A stretch of 37,208 bases of DNA from assembly GCA_016934555.1 (NCBI GenBank), contig JAFGSS010000078.1:1-37208 (forward strand). The letters are read 5' to 3'. Each line of letters opens with the position of its first letter. Positions within the stretch are counted from its first letter, which is position 1. The notes under the pieces were generated by a model, which had not been told where the DNA came from, ran no database searches, and worked only from the letters and a program-made list of their open reading frames with translations. Source of the stretch: Acidobacteriota bacterium. Lineage in GTDB: Bacteria; Acidobacteriota; UBA6911. The position numbers were made by a program, and so were the translations under genes. Positions 8,084-15,669 of the stretch are shown piece after piece.

Positions 8084-8659
8084 CTACCTCACGTCGGTCG
8101 CCAGCATTCCGGCCGCGCGCGCGGCCTCGAGCCCGAGGTCGCCGTCCTCGAAGACCTGGCACGCTTCCGGGGGGACGCCCAGCCTCCGGGCGGCTTCCAG
8201 GAAGAGGTCGGGGGCCGGTTTGGGCCGGATCGCATCATCGGCGGTGAGGATGACGCTGAAACAGTCCCCGACCCCGATCGAGTCCAGTTCCAGCGCGACG
8301 ATTTCCAGGATTCCGCCCGAGGCCACGGCCATCGGCAGGCGGCCGCAGTATTCCCTGGCGATGCGGACAACATGGGGGATCGGCTGAAACAGCTCTGCGT
8401 GGGCGTGGAAGAAGCCGTGCTTGACCCGGACCGTTTCCTCCGGGTCCCACTCCGTCCCGTAGTACTCGTTGTAGAGCCCGACGATGTGCTTTTCCGGCAT
8501 CCCCTTCTTGGAGGAGAAGAACTCCGGGTCCCAGCACCCCCCCAGGAAGGCGACCGCGTGCTCCCAGGCGCGCATGTGCAGGGGCATGGAATCCACCAGC
8601 GTCCCGTCGCAGTCGAAAATCAACCCCCGGACATACCCAGGCACCTCGATGACGCGCAT
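8084..8659 (-). CDS. HAD-superfamily sugar-phosphate phosphatase / phosphoglucomutase-like
   Basis: 191 residues. HAD motif I is FDCDGTLVDS (D16, D18), motif II lies in MAVASGG, motif III is the lysine of RPKPAPD and motif IV is FEDGDLGLEAA. The alpha-helical cap lies between motifs I and II, as in the YqaB / beta-phosphoglucomutase branch. It begins 12 bp after the isomerase stop, with GGGAGGG before the ATG, so it is the last gene of the pentose operon. A role in removing or recycling phosphorylated pentoses or pentuloses that accumulate is likely from context but not shown. The usual mutase-specific residues cannot be confirmed by eye. Confidence 0.87.
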   Translation of the reverse strand: MRVIEVPGYVRGLIFDCDGTLVDSMPLHMRAWEHAVAFLGGCWDPEFFSSKKGMPEKHIVGLYNEYYGTEWDPEETVRVKHGFFHAHAELFQPIPHVVRIAREYCGRLPMAVASGGILEIVALELDSIGVGDCFSVILTADDAIRPKPAPDLFLEAARRLGVPPEACQVFEDGDLGLEAARAAGMLATDVR

Positions 8660-8671
8660 GGCCCTCCCGCC

Positions 8672-10150
8672 CTAAAAGGGATTCTCGCCGGGGTACGGCA
8701 GCCCCTTCGGGTGGTTGAAAAAGAGTTCCCCGATTCCGAGCATCCGGCAGGCGGCGAAGAGCGCCTTCCCCGCGTGGCCGAAAGCGACGGCCGTATGGTG
8801 GGGGAACCGTTTTTCGATCAGGACGTGACGATAAAAACGCCCCATTTCCCGGATGGCGAACACGCCGATGGAACCGAAGGAGCGCGGATTGAGGTCAAGC
8901 ACCTCCCCCTGCGCGACATAGGCTCCGAGATGCGCCTCCGAATTCGACTGGACGCGGAAGACGGAGACGGGACCCGGCTGGATCCGCCCCTCGAGCGTGC
9001 CGCGCGTGATATTCGGCTCCTGACCGGGCTCCTGGAGCCGATGCATGATCAGCTGATGCTTCATGGCCGGTCCGAGCATGCATCCCGAGGGGATGTTGCC
9101 GCAGTGGAATCCCATCCAAAGATCGGAGAGCGCGTAATCGCCCGTGGCGGCCCGGTTCGCCTCGTACATGTCCCTGGGGACCGAATTGTTGATGTCGAGG
9201 ATTCCGGGAGGACGCCCGGTGGCGCAGACGCACATGTATTCGCTGAGGGCGCCGTAGATGTCCGCCTCGCAGGCCACGGGAATGCCCCGGGAGGCCAGCC
9301 GGGAGTTGATGTAGCACGGAACGTGCCCGAAGTACTTTTCGAAGGCGGGCCAGCACTTGTTGGCGAATGCGGCGTAGCGGCTCGCCCCCAGGTTCGCCTG
9401 CATGTACTTTTCCAGGGCGCTCTCGTACCGGGCCAGTTTCGGCACCAGGTCGGGGTAGGTGTTCCCCCCGCCGAGCTCGGCGGCGATCTCGAGCTCGATG
9501 CGCTCCAGTTCGGGGCCCTGATCCTCCGCCTGCACCAGGTCGTAGAGGTCGAGTTCGCTGTTTTCCATGACCTCGACGCCCAGGTCGAACAACGGCTGGA
9601 TCGGGGCGTGACAGGTGAGGAAATCGAAGGGGCGTGGGCCGAAGGAGATGATTTTCAGGTTGCGGACGCCCGTCACTACGCGCGCGACGGGGATGAACTC
9701 GCCGATCATGACGGCGATGTCCCGGGGATCCCCCACGGGGTACTCCGGGATGTGCGGCCGCTGACGCCGCAGCCCCAGGTTGTAGGAGGCGCTGAGCAGG
9801 CCGCAATAGGCGTCGCCGCGGCCGTGGATCAGGTTGTCCCCGTTCTCCTCGGCGGCCGCCGCCAGCATGACGGGCCCGGAAAACTTCTGCACCAGCAGCG
9901 TCTCCGGCCCTTCCGGCCCGAAATTCCCGAGATAGACCACGAGGGCGTCGACCCCCCTGCGCCCGATCTCTTCGAGGGCCGTGCCGACATCCCGCTCATT
10001 CTCGACGATGGTCTCGATTTCCGTAACGGGCACCCGCATCTCCCTGCAGGCGGCCGCCACCCGGCTCCGCCGTTCGCGGGAAAGTTCGATCGGAAAACAG
10101 TCGCGGCTGACGGCCACGATCCCCAGATGGATGGATGGAATATTTTTCAT
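8672..10150 (-). CDS. L-fucose/L-arabinose isomerase-family protein, probable arabinose isomerase of the operon
   Basis: 492 residues from ATG 10150, with AGGAGCC upstream. The open frame extends much further 5' but only as a shadow of araD. It belongs to the FucI/AraA superfamily of ketol isomerases but does not look like classical AraA. E295 in CEADIYGAL and D319 in ILDINN are 24 residues apart, the spacing of the two acidic metal ligands recalled for E. coli FucI (Glu337, Asp361). A C-terminal HHTAVAFGHAG (H451/H452) could supply the histidine ligand. Placed directly after araD (14 bp) and araB, it most likely turns L-arabinose, or a related aldose, into the ketose phosphorylated by AraB. 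L-fucose or another aldose is the alternative substrate. Confidence 0.85.
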   Translation of the reverse strand: MKNIPSIHLGIVAVSRDCFPIELSRERRSRVAAACREMRVPVTEIETIVENERDVGTALEEIGRRGVDALVVYLGNFGPEGPETLLVQKFSGPVMLAAAAEENGDNLIHGRGDAYCGLLSASYNLGLRRQRPHIPEYPVGDPRDIAVMIGEFIPVARVVTGVRNLKIISFGPRPFDFLTCHAPIQPLFDLGVEVMENSELDLYDLVQAEDQGPELERIELEIAAELGGGNTYPDLVPKLARYESALEKYMQANLGASRYAAFANKCWPAFEKYFGHVPCYINSRLASRGIPVACEADIYGALSEYMCVCATGRPPGILDINNSVPRDMYEANRAATGDYALSDLWMGFHCGNIPSGCMLGPAMKHQLIMHRLQEPGQEPNITRGTLEGRIQPGPVSVFRVQSNSEAHLGAYVAQGEVLDLNPRSFGSIGVFAIREMGRFYRHVLIEKRFPHHTAVAFGHAGKALFAACRMLGIGELFFNHPKGLPYPGENPF

Positions 10151-10164
10151 AAAGGCTCCTGTCG

Positions 10165-10875
10165 CTATGAAGGGGGGATTTTCCCCTGGCCGTAATAGGC
10201 ATCGGGCCCATGCTTGCGGCGGTAGTGTTTTTCCTGGATATATTCCGGAAGCGCGCCGATTCCGGCATCGAGCCCGAGCGTCCCCAGCGCCAGCTGCGCC
10301 ACCCGCTCGAGGACCAGGCTGTTCTCGACGGCGGCGGCCGCATGCGCGCCCCATGCGAACGGCGCGTGCCCGGCAACGAGAACGCCCGGTGTCGCCAGCG
10401 GGTCGAGCCCGCGGAACCGTTCGACGATGAGCCGGCCCGTTTCCCGCTCGTACTCTCCCCGGACCTCCGCCTCCGAGAGGAAGCGGGTCACCGGGACGGG
10501 GCCTTTGAAATGATCGGCGTGCGTGGTGCCCAGGCAGGGGATCTCCCGCGAGGCCTGCGCGAACATGGTCGCATGAGGGCTGTGCGTGTGGACCACGCCG
10601 CCGATCCCGTCGAACGCCCGGTAGAGTTCCAGGTGCGTCGGCGTATCGGAGGAGGGGCGCAATCCGGTGCCGATCTCCCTGCCGTCCAGGTCCACGACAG
10701 CCATGTCCCCGGGGGCCATGGACGCGTAGTCGACGCCGCTCGGCTTGATCACCACGAGCCCGCGGGAGCGGTCGACGGCGCTGGCGTTCCCCCAGGTCCC
10801 GGTCACCAGCCCCAGGCGCACCAGTTCCGTGTTGGCCCTGAAAACCTCTTCCTTGAGCGCGTCCAGATCCGTCAT
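10165..10875 (-). CDS. araD: L-ribulose-5-phosphate 4-epimerase
   Basis: 236 residues, a class II aldolase/epimerase fold. It converts L-ribulose 5-phosphate to D-xylulose 5-phosphate. Family landmarks include GTWGNASAVD, the phosphate-binding IKPSGVDY, the zinc ligands HTHSPHAT and a later GHAPFAWG, and the C-terminal YYGQGKIPPS, which is a hallmark of AraD rather than fuculose aldolase. Its ATG overlaps the araB stop in an ATGA arrangement, giving translational coupling. The isomerase gene follows after 14 bp. Confidence 0.95.
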   Translation of the reverse strand: MTDLDALKEEVFRANTELVRLGLVTGTWGNASAVDRSRGLVVIKPSGVDYASMAPGDMAVVDLDGREIGTGLRPSSDTPTHLELYRAFDGIGGVVHTHSPHATMFAQASREIPCLGTTHADHFKGPVPVTRFLSEAEVRGEYERETGRLIVERFRGLDPLATPGVLVAGHAPFAWGAHAAAAVENSLVLERVAQLALGTLGLDAGIGALPEYIQEKHYRRKHGPDAYYGQGKIPPS

Positions 10876-12569
10876 GCCCGCCGCACTTCATCCCGGATAT
10901 CGAGAAGTTCCTTCATCACACCGTACATGTTACCCGATCCCTCCCGGGTTCCAAAGGCATCGTGCATCCGGCGGTAAAGGGCGTAGAGGCGCCGGTAGAC
11001 CGCGTGGCTCCCGGGGTCGGGCGCGTATACCCTGCCGGTCCCCGCCATCGCCCGCTGCGCCGCGGCCACGGAATCGTACCCCCCGGCCGCCCGGCCCGCG
11101 GCGACCGCGGCGAAGATCGCGGCGCCCAGCGCCGGGGCCTGTTCGCTCCGGGAAATTTTCATCGGGCGCCCGGCGATATCGGCGTAGATCTGCATCAACA
11201 GAGGATTCCGGGCCGCAAGCCCGCCGCAATTGACGACCTCCCGGACCGCCACGCCGTATTCCTCGATCCGGTCGATAATCGCCAGCGCTCCGAACCCTGT
11301 GGCCTCCATCAACGCCCGATAGATCTCGTGCGCCCGCGTATGGAGGGTCTGCCCGATCAGCAATCCCGTGAGGCGCACGTCCACCAGCACCGTCCGGTTG
11401 CCGTTGTTCCAGTCGAGGGCCAGCAGCCCGCTTTCCCCGGCCCGCAGTTCCGCCGCCGCCCGCCCGAGGCGCTCGAAGCGCTCCTCCGGAGTCCCGCCAT
11501 AGCCCTCCGGCGCGAGCTGGTGGACGCACCAGAGAAAGAGGTCCCCGACCGCCGACTGCCCTGCCTCGATGCCGTAATAACCCTCCATCACGGAACCGTC
11601 GACGATGCCGCAAACCCCCGGGATGTCGCCGAGGGGGTCCCCGGCGGGATGGATCATGATGTCGCAGGTGCTGGTCCCCATGATCTTCACCAGGGTTCCG
11701 GGCGCGATTCCGGCGCCGACGGCCCCCATGTGCGCGTCGAAAGCCCCCACGGCGACGGCCACCGAGGGCGAAAGCCCCAGCCGGCGCGCCCACTCCGGTG
11801 ACAGCGTGCCGGCGCGCCGGTCGGCCGTCGACGTCTCGGAGTAGAGGCGCTCCCGCAGCGCACCGAGCCCGGGAGCAAGGGCCTCGAGAAATTCGCGGTC
11901 CGGCAGCCCACCCCACGACGGGTGAAACATCGCCTTGTGCCCGGCGGCGCAAACGCTGCGCCGGATCGTTTTCGGGTCCAGCTCACCGGTCAGAACCGCC
12001 GGGATCCAGTCGCAGATCTCGACCCAGCTCGAAGCGGCGTCGAACACGTCCCGGGCGACGTTACGGCAGCGGAGGATCTTGCTCCACCACCACTCCGACG
12101 AATAAACCCCGCCGATTTTGGACAAAAACCGGGGACGCGTCGCGGATGCCAACCGGGTGATCTCCGCCGCTTCCGCGTAGGAGGTGTGGTCCTTCCACAG
12201 CCATACCATGGCGTCCGGGTTCCCGCGGAATTTTTCCTGAAAACAGAGCGCCTGTCCCGTGGCGTCGACCGGCATCGGGCTGCTGCCGGTCGTATCGACG
12301 CCGATGCCGATCACGGCCTCGGGGCAGAAATCGGGGTCCGCCGCCCGCCCGGCGCGGAGCACCCCGACGATCGATTCCTGGATCCCCGTGACGTAATCGG
12401 CGGGGTTCTGGCGCGCCAGGTTCGGTTCGGCCGGGTCCAGCCATACCCCGTCCGTTCCCGAAGGATAGGCGAAGACATGGGTGGCCAGCTCCCTGCCGGA
12501 CCCCGCGTCCACCAGCAGGGCCCGGCAGGAGTTGGTGCCGAAATCGAGTCCGATCGTGTAGCGCGTCAC
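10872..12569 (-). CDS. araB: L-ribulokinase
   Basis: 565 residues, almost the same length as E. coli AraB (566). It is an FGGY-family kinase that phosphorylates L-ribulose. The N-terminal GLDFGTNSCRALLVD phosphate loop, the region GVDTTGSSPMPVD, the block WLWKDHTSYAEA, GGVYSSEWWWSKIL and the C-terminal AGHKAMFHPSWGGLP all track AraB rather than xylulokinase or glycerol kinase. The late GGLAARNPLLMQIYADIAGRP motif is the adenosine-binding end of FGGY kinases. It follows the symporter gene by 9 bp. Substrate assignment rests on both the sequence and the araD neighbour. Confidence 0.95.
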   Translation of the reverse strand: MTRYTIGLDFGTNSCRALLVDAGSGRELATHVFAYPSGTDGVWLDPAEPNLARQNPADYVTGIQESIVGVLRAGRAADPDFCPEAVIGIGVDTTGSSPMPVDATGQALCFQEKFRGNPDAMVWLWKDHTSYAEAAEITRLASATRPRFLSKIGGVYSSEWWWSKILRCRNVARDVFDAASSWVEICDWIPAVLTGELDPKTIRRSVCAAGHKAMFHPSWGGLPDREFLEALAPGLGALRERLYSETSTADRRAGTLSPEWARRLGLSPSVAVAVGAFDAHMGAVGAGIAPGTLVKIMGTSTCDIMIHPAGDPLGDIPGVCGIVDGSVMEGYYGIEAGQSAVGDLFLWCVHQLAPEGYGGTPEERFERLGRAAAELRAGESGLLALDWNNGNRTVLVDVRLTGLLIGQTLHTRAHEIYRALMEATGFGALAIIDRIEEYGVAVREVVNCGGLAARNPLLMQIYADIAGRPMKISRSEQAPALGAAIFAAVAAGRAAGGYDSVAAAQRAMAGTGRVYAPDPGSHAVYRRLYALYRRMHDAFGTREGSGNMYGVMKELLDIRDEVRRA

Positions 12570-12578
12570 CGTCCCCCC

Positions 12579-14333
12579 CTAGCCCACGAAGTAGAGATAG
12601 GCCGCGAGGATCAGGACCAGGACCAGGGCCGAAAGAACCACGTCGGTGGCATTCCAGCTCTCGCGCGACTCCTGCTTGTGCTCCGCCGTCCGCGTCGCGT
12701 AGGTCAGTCCGCCGATCCTGCCGTAGTCAGGCGCCGCCGTCAGGTGGCTGGCGACGATCATCACCACCGCCGACACGACGAGGATGATCATGCTGTAGTA
12801 CTGGAAGAAAATGTGGTTGATGATCCAGAACATCGACCCTTCCGGGTACTGGAAACCCGGGATCATCTTCACCGGCGTATCGATGGCCAGGCGCACGATC
12901 CCCAGGATGAAGCCCGAGACGAGGGCCCAGAGGCACCCGGTGGAGTTCAGCCGCTTGTAGAACACGCCGAGAAAAAAGACGACGAAGATCGGCGGTGCCA
13001 GGTAGGACTGGACCCCCTGCAGGTAATCGTACAGGCCGCGCCCCCCCCGGATGACGGGGATCCAGAGGACGCCGATGAGGACCATGACCGCGGTGGCCAT
13101 CCGCCCCATCCACACCAGTCTTTCCTGCGACACGCCGCGGCGCAGCCGCCCGTAGAAATCGATCGTGAAGAGGGTGGCGCTGGCATTGAAGGCCCCGGCC
13201 AGGGAGCTCATCAGTGCGGCGAGCAGCCCGGCCACGACGATGCCGCGGATGCCGACCGGCAGGACCGTGGCCACCATCAGAGGAAACGCCTGCTGGGCGT
13301 TGTCCCGGATAACGGTGCCGTCGGGTCCGATCAGCAGTTCCTGGAACTGAGGCATCCGCCCCGAAACGGCCAGGGCGTAGCAGATGATGCCGGGAATGAT
13401 GAAGATGAAGACCGGGAGGAGCTTGAAGAAGGCCGCGGCGATGGTACCGCGCCGCGCCTGGGTCTCGTTTCTGGCCGCCAGGGCGCGCTGGACGATGTAC
13501 TGGTCCGTGCACCAGTACCAGAGCCCGATCACGGGCGCGCAGATCAGCATCCCCAGCCAGGGGTAGTTGTCGTTGAAATACCACGCCATCTGCTTCGCGT
13601 TGCTGACCGGCGCCCAGGTCCCCTCGAGCCCGTCCGGGACCAGCGGCTTCCAGAGGTTGAACATGTCGCTCGGGACGATGGCGCGCAGTTCCGACCAGCC
13701 CCCCAGCGCCTGCAGCCCGAAGTAGGTGACCAGGGCGCTGCCGACGACCAGCACGACGGTCTGCACCGCCTCGGTGTAGGCCACCGCCCTCATCCCGCCG
13801 ATGATGGTGTACAGGCCGGTGATCACCACCACCAGGAAGGAGCCGATCCAGAAGCTGTCCAGCCCCCAGAGGTTGACCTCGGGCAGGAGCACGGAAAAGA
13901 CGATGCCCCCGGCGAAAATCCCCACGGCGATCTTGGTCAGAACGTACGCGACGAGCGAAATGACCGACAGGACCGTGCGGGCCGCCGGGGAAAAGCGCCG
14001 CTCCAGGAATTCGGGCATCGTGAAAACGCGCGAACGCGTGTAGAAGGGGACCATGATCCAGCCCAGCACCAGCAGGCACCAGGCATGCAGCTCGTAATGA
14101 GCCATGGCGACCCCGTCGGTGGTCCCCGAGGCCGCCAGCCCCACCAGGTGTTCCGACCCGATGTTGGAGGCGAAGATGGAGGCCCCGACGATGAACCACC
14201 CCAGTTCCCGGCCGGCCAGGAAATATCCGGCGGAGGTCTTGTTCTGCTTCTTGGCGACCCAGACCACGATCCCCGCGATCAGGGCGAAATAGCCGGCGAT
14301 CACCAGCCAGTCGATAGGATGCAGCACGGTCAT
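12579..14333 (-). CDS. Sodium:solute symporter (SSS/SGLT family) for a sugar
   Basis: 584 residues from ATG 14333, with GGAGGA 10 nt upstream; the 46 codons before it overlap galM and are unlikely. There are about 14 hydrophobic helices, including a final C-terminal one. SGLT-type blocks are clear: GREFGW-like AGRELGWFIVGASIFASNIG, GLYTIIGGMRAVAYTEAVQ, WYWCTDQYIVQRALAARN and the sodium-site region GLLAALMSSLAGAFNASATL. These place it near bacterial SGLT sugar symporters. Sitting between galM and araB, it is the likely Na+-coupled uptake system for the operon's sugar. No ABC importer or periplasmic sugar-binding protein is present. Confidence 0.92.
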   Translation of the reverse strand: MTVLHPIDWLVIAGYFALIAGIVVWVAKKQNKTSAGYFLAGRELGWFIVGASIFASNIGSEHLVGLAASGTTDGVAMAHYELHAWCLLVLGWIMVPFYTRSRVFTMPEFLERRFSPAARTVLSVISLVAYVLTKIAVGIFAGGIVFSVLLPEVNLWGLDSFWIGSFLVVVITGLYTIIGGMRAVAYTEAVQTVVLVVGSALVTYFGLQALGGWSELRAIVPSDMFNLWKPLVPDGLEGTWAPVSNAKQMAWYFNDNYPWLGMLICAPVIGLWYWCTDQYIVQRALAARNETQARRGTIAAAFFKLLPVFIFIIPGIICYALAVSGRMPQFQELLIGPDGTVIRDNAQQAFPLMVATVLPVGIRGIVVAGLLAALMSSLAGAFNASATLFTIDFYGRLRRGVSQERLVWMGRMATAVMVLIGVLWIPVIRGGRGLYDYLQGVQSYLAPPIFVVFFLGVFYKRLNSTGCLWALVSGFILGIVRLAIDTPVKMIPGFQYPEGSMFWIINHIFFQYYSMIILVVSAVVMIVASHLTAAPDYGRIGGLTYATRTAEHKQESRESWNATDVVLSALVLVLILAAYLYFVG

Positions 14334-14353
14334 GCCGAATGTTCCTCCGGGTG

Positions 14354-15493
14354 TTATCTCGTTGAGAATTGGTAGAGCGTCACCTGGCGATAGGTCTCGC
14401 CGGGTCGAAGCGTCGCCTGCGGAAATTGCGGCTTGTTCGGCGTGTCGGGAAAGGCCTGTGTTTCCAGGCACAGGCCCGAGCGGGCGCCGTGGGCGACGCC
14501 CCCCTTCCCCACCTGGCTCCCGTCCAGGAAGTTGCCGCTGTAGAACTGGATCCCGGGCTGGTCCGTGTAGACCGTCATCACCCGCCCGCTCCCCGGTTCG
14601 TAGAGCTCCGCCGCGCGGCGGACGTCCCCGCGTTGTCCCCTCAATACCCAGTTGTGATCATAGCCGCCGCCCACCGCCAGCTGCCCGTCCGGCTCCCCGA
14701 TGCGGGCGCCGATCTCCGTCGAGGAGCGGAAGTCGAAGGGGGTGCCGGCGACGTCCAGCAGCCGCCCGGTCGGGATGAGGCCCGGGCCCGCTTCCGTTAT
14801 GGCGTCCGCCTCTATGGAAAGCCGGTGGCCCAGGATGGTCCGGGTAAAGTCCCCCGAGAGGTTGAAATAGGAATGCTGCGTCGGGTTCAGGACCGTCGGT
14901 TTGTCCGTGGTCCCCTCGTATGCGATCCGCAGCTCGTTCTTGTCCGTGAGGGTGTAGGTGACCCTGAGTTCCACGGTGCCGGGGTACCCCTCCTCCCCGT
15001 CCGGGCTGACCAGACGGAGCGAGACCGAGGGCCCGGCCGGGTCCTCCACCACCGCCCCCTCCCAGAGGGCCCGGTCGAAACCGCGCCTCCCCCCGTGCAG
15101 GTGATTCGGACCGTCGTTGACCGCGAGCTCGACGATCGCTCCGTCGAGCGGGAAACGCCCCCCGGCGATGCGGTTGCCGTATCGGCCCACGACGGCGCCC
15201 AGGTAGCCGGTGCCGCGCTCGTAGCCTTCGACGGTATCGTACCCGAGCACCACGTCGGCCATTTTCCCCTCGCGGTCGGGCGCCACGATCCGCCGGATCA
15301 CCGCCCCGTAGTCGAGGACCTCGACGAGGACGCCCGAGGGGTTTTCGAGCACATAGCTGTTTACGGCCCTGCCGTCGGCGAGCCGTCCGAACGTGTTTGT
15401 AGTCACGGAACCCTCCTCCTCTTTATCAGGGGCGCAGGCTGCCGCCGAGAGGAGGGGGAAAAGCGCACAACAGAGAACCAACGACCTCACCAT
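14354..15493 (-). CDS. galM: Aldose 1-epimerase (mutarotase), probable secreted lipoprotein
   Basis: 379 residues. The first 20 residues (MVRSLVLCCALFPLLSAAAC) form a signal peptide ending in a lipobox-like AAAC, then an acidic spacer, so the enzyme should be lipid-anchored outside the cytoplasm. The mutarotase core is intact: GYLGAVVGRYGNRIAGG, NHLHGGRRGFDRALW, the catalytic-histidine region NPTQHSYFNLSG and the late catalytic glutamate in CLETQAFPDTPNKP. It interconverts sugar anomers before uptake. It is the first gene of the pentose operon, with an AAGGGAG ribosome binding site before ATG 15493, and the symporter starts 20 bp after its stop. Confidence 0.94.
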   Translation of the reverse strand: MVRSLVLCCALFPLLSAAACAPDKEEEGSVTTNTFGRLADGRAVNSYVLENPSGVLVEVLDYGAVIRRIVAPDREGKMADVVLGYDTVEGYERGTGYLGAVVGRYGNRIAGGRFPLDGAIVELAVNDGPNHLHGGRRGFDRALWEGAVVEDPAGPSVSLRLVSPDGEEGYPGTVELRVTYTLTDKNELRIAYEGTTDKPTVLNPTQHSYFNLSGDFTRTILGHRLSIEADAITEAGPGLIPTGRLLDVAGTPFDFRSSTEIGARIGEPDGQLAVGGGYDHNWVLRGQRGDVRRAAELYEPGSGRVMTVYTDQPGIQFYSGNFLDGSQVGKGGVAHGARSGLCLETQAFPDTPNKPQFPQATLRPGETYRQVTLYQFSTR

Positions 15494-15669
15494 GGCTCAT
15501 GCTCCCTTATGATATTGGATTTAGAGGCGTAGTGTGTCACAACACCCTTCCGAGGGCAATCCATTTCCTTTTCCGCACCCCATGAGGGAGGGGGATGCCC
15601 CTGCAGACCCCGGGGGAATATGCTAAAATCCGCCAGGATCGGCGACAGCGGCCGCGCCAAGGAGGAGGG
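15494..15669. promoter_or_regulatory. Divergent promoter region between pentose operon and iorAB
   Basis: A 176-bp gene-free spacer. Towards galM there is a TATCAT hexamer (15509-15514, minus) without a well-spaced -35 box, and a short dyad TGTGTCACA at 15533-15541 that could be half of an operator. Towards iorA there is an extended -10 element (separate entry). No regulator gene flanks it. Confidence 0.35.
15621..15629 (+). promoter_or_regulatory. Candidate extended -10 element for iorA
   Basis: TGCTAAAAT: a TGn extension followed by TAAAAT, 40 nt before the iorA ATG. No good -35 box is visible, which is tolerated by extended -10 promoters. The element resembles TGCTATAAT before the radical SAM gene and TGATATATT before the CDF-SPFH gene. 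Confidence 0.45.

Noticed and set aside
8672..10891. Apparent 739-residue protein joining an araD-overlapping N-terminus to the isomerase
   Set aside because: The first 247 residues are araD read in another frame. A proper ATG with AGGAGCC starts the isomerase at 10150.
15494..15669. CRP-type operator in the pentose promoter region
   Set aside because: TGTGTCACA lacks the 6-bp central spacing of CRP sites; kept only as a weak dyad in the region entry.
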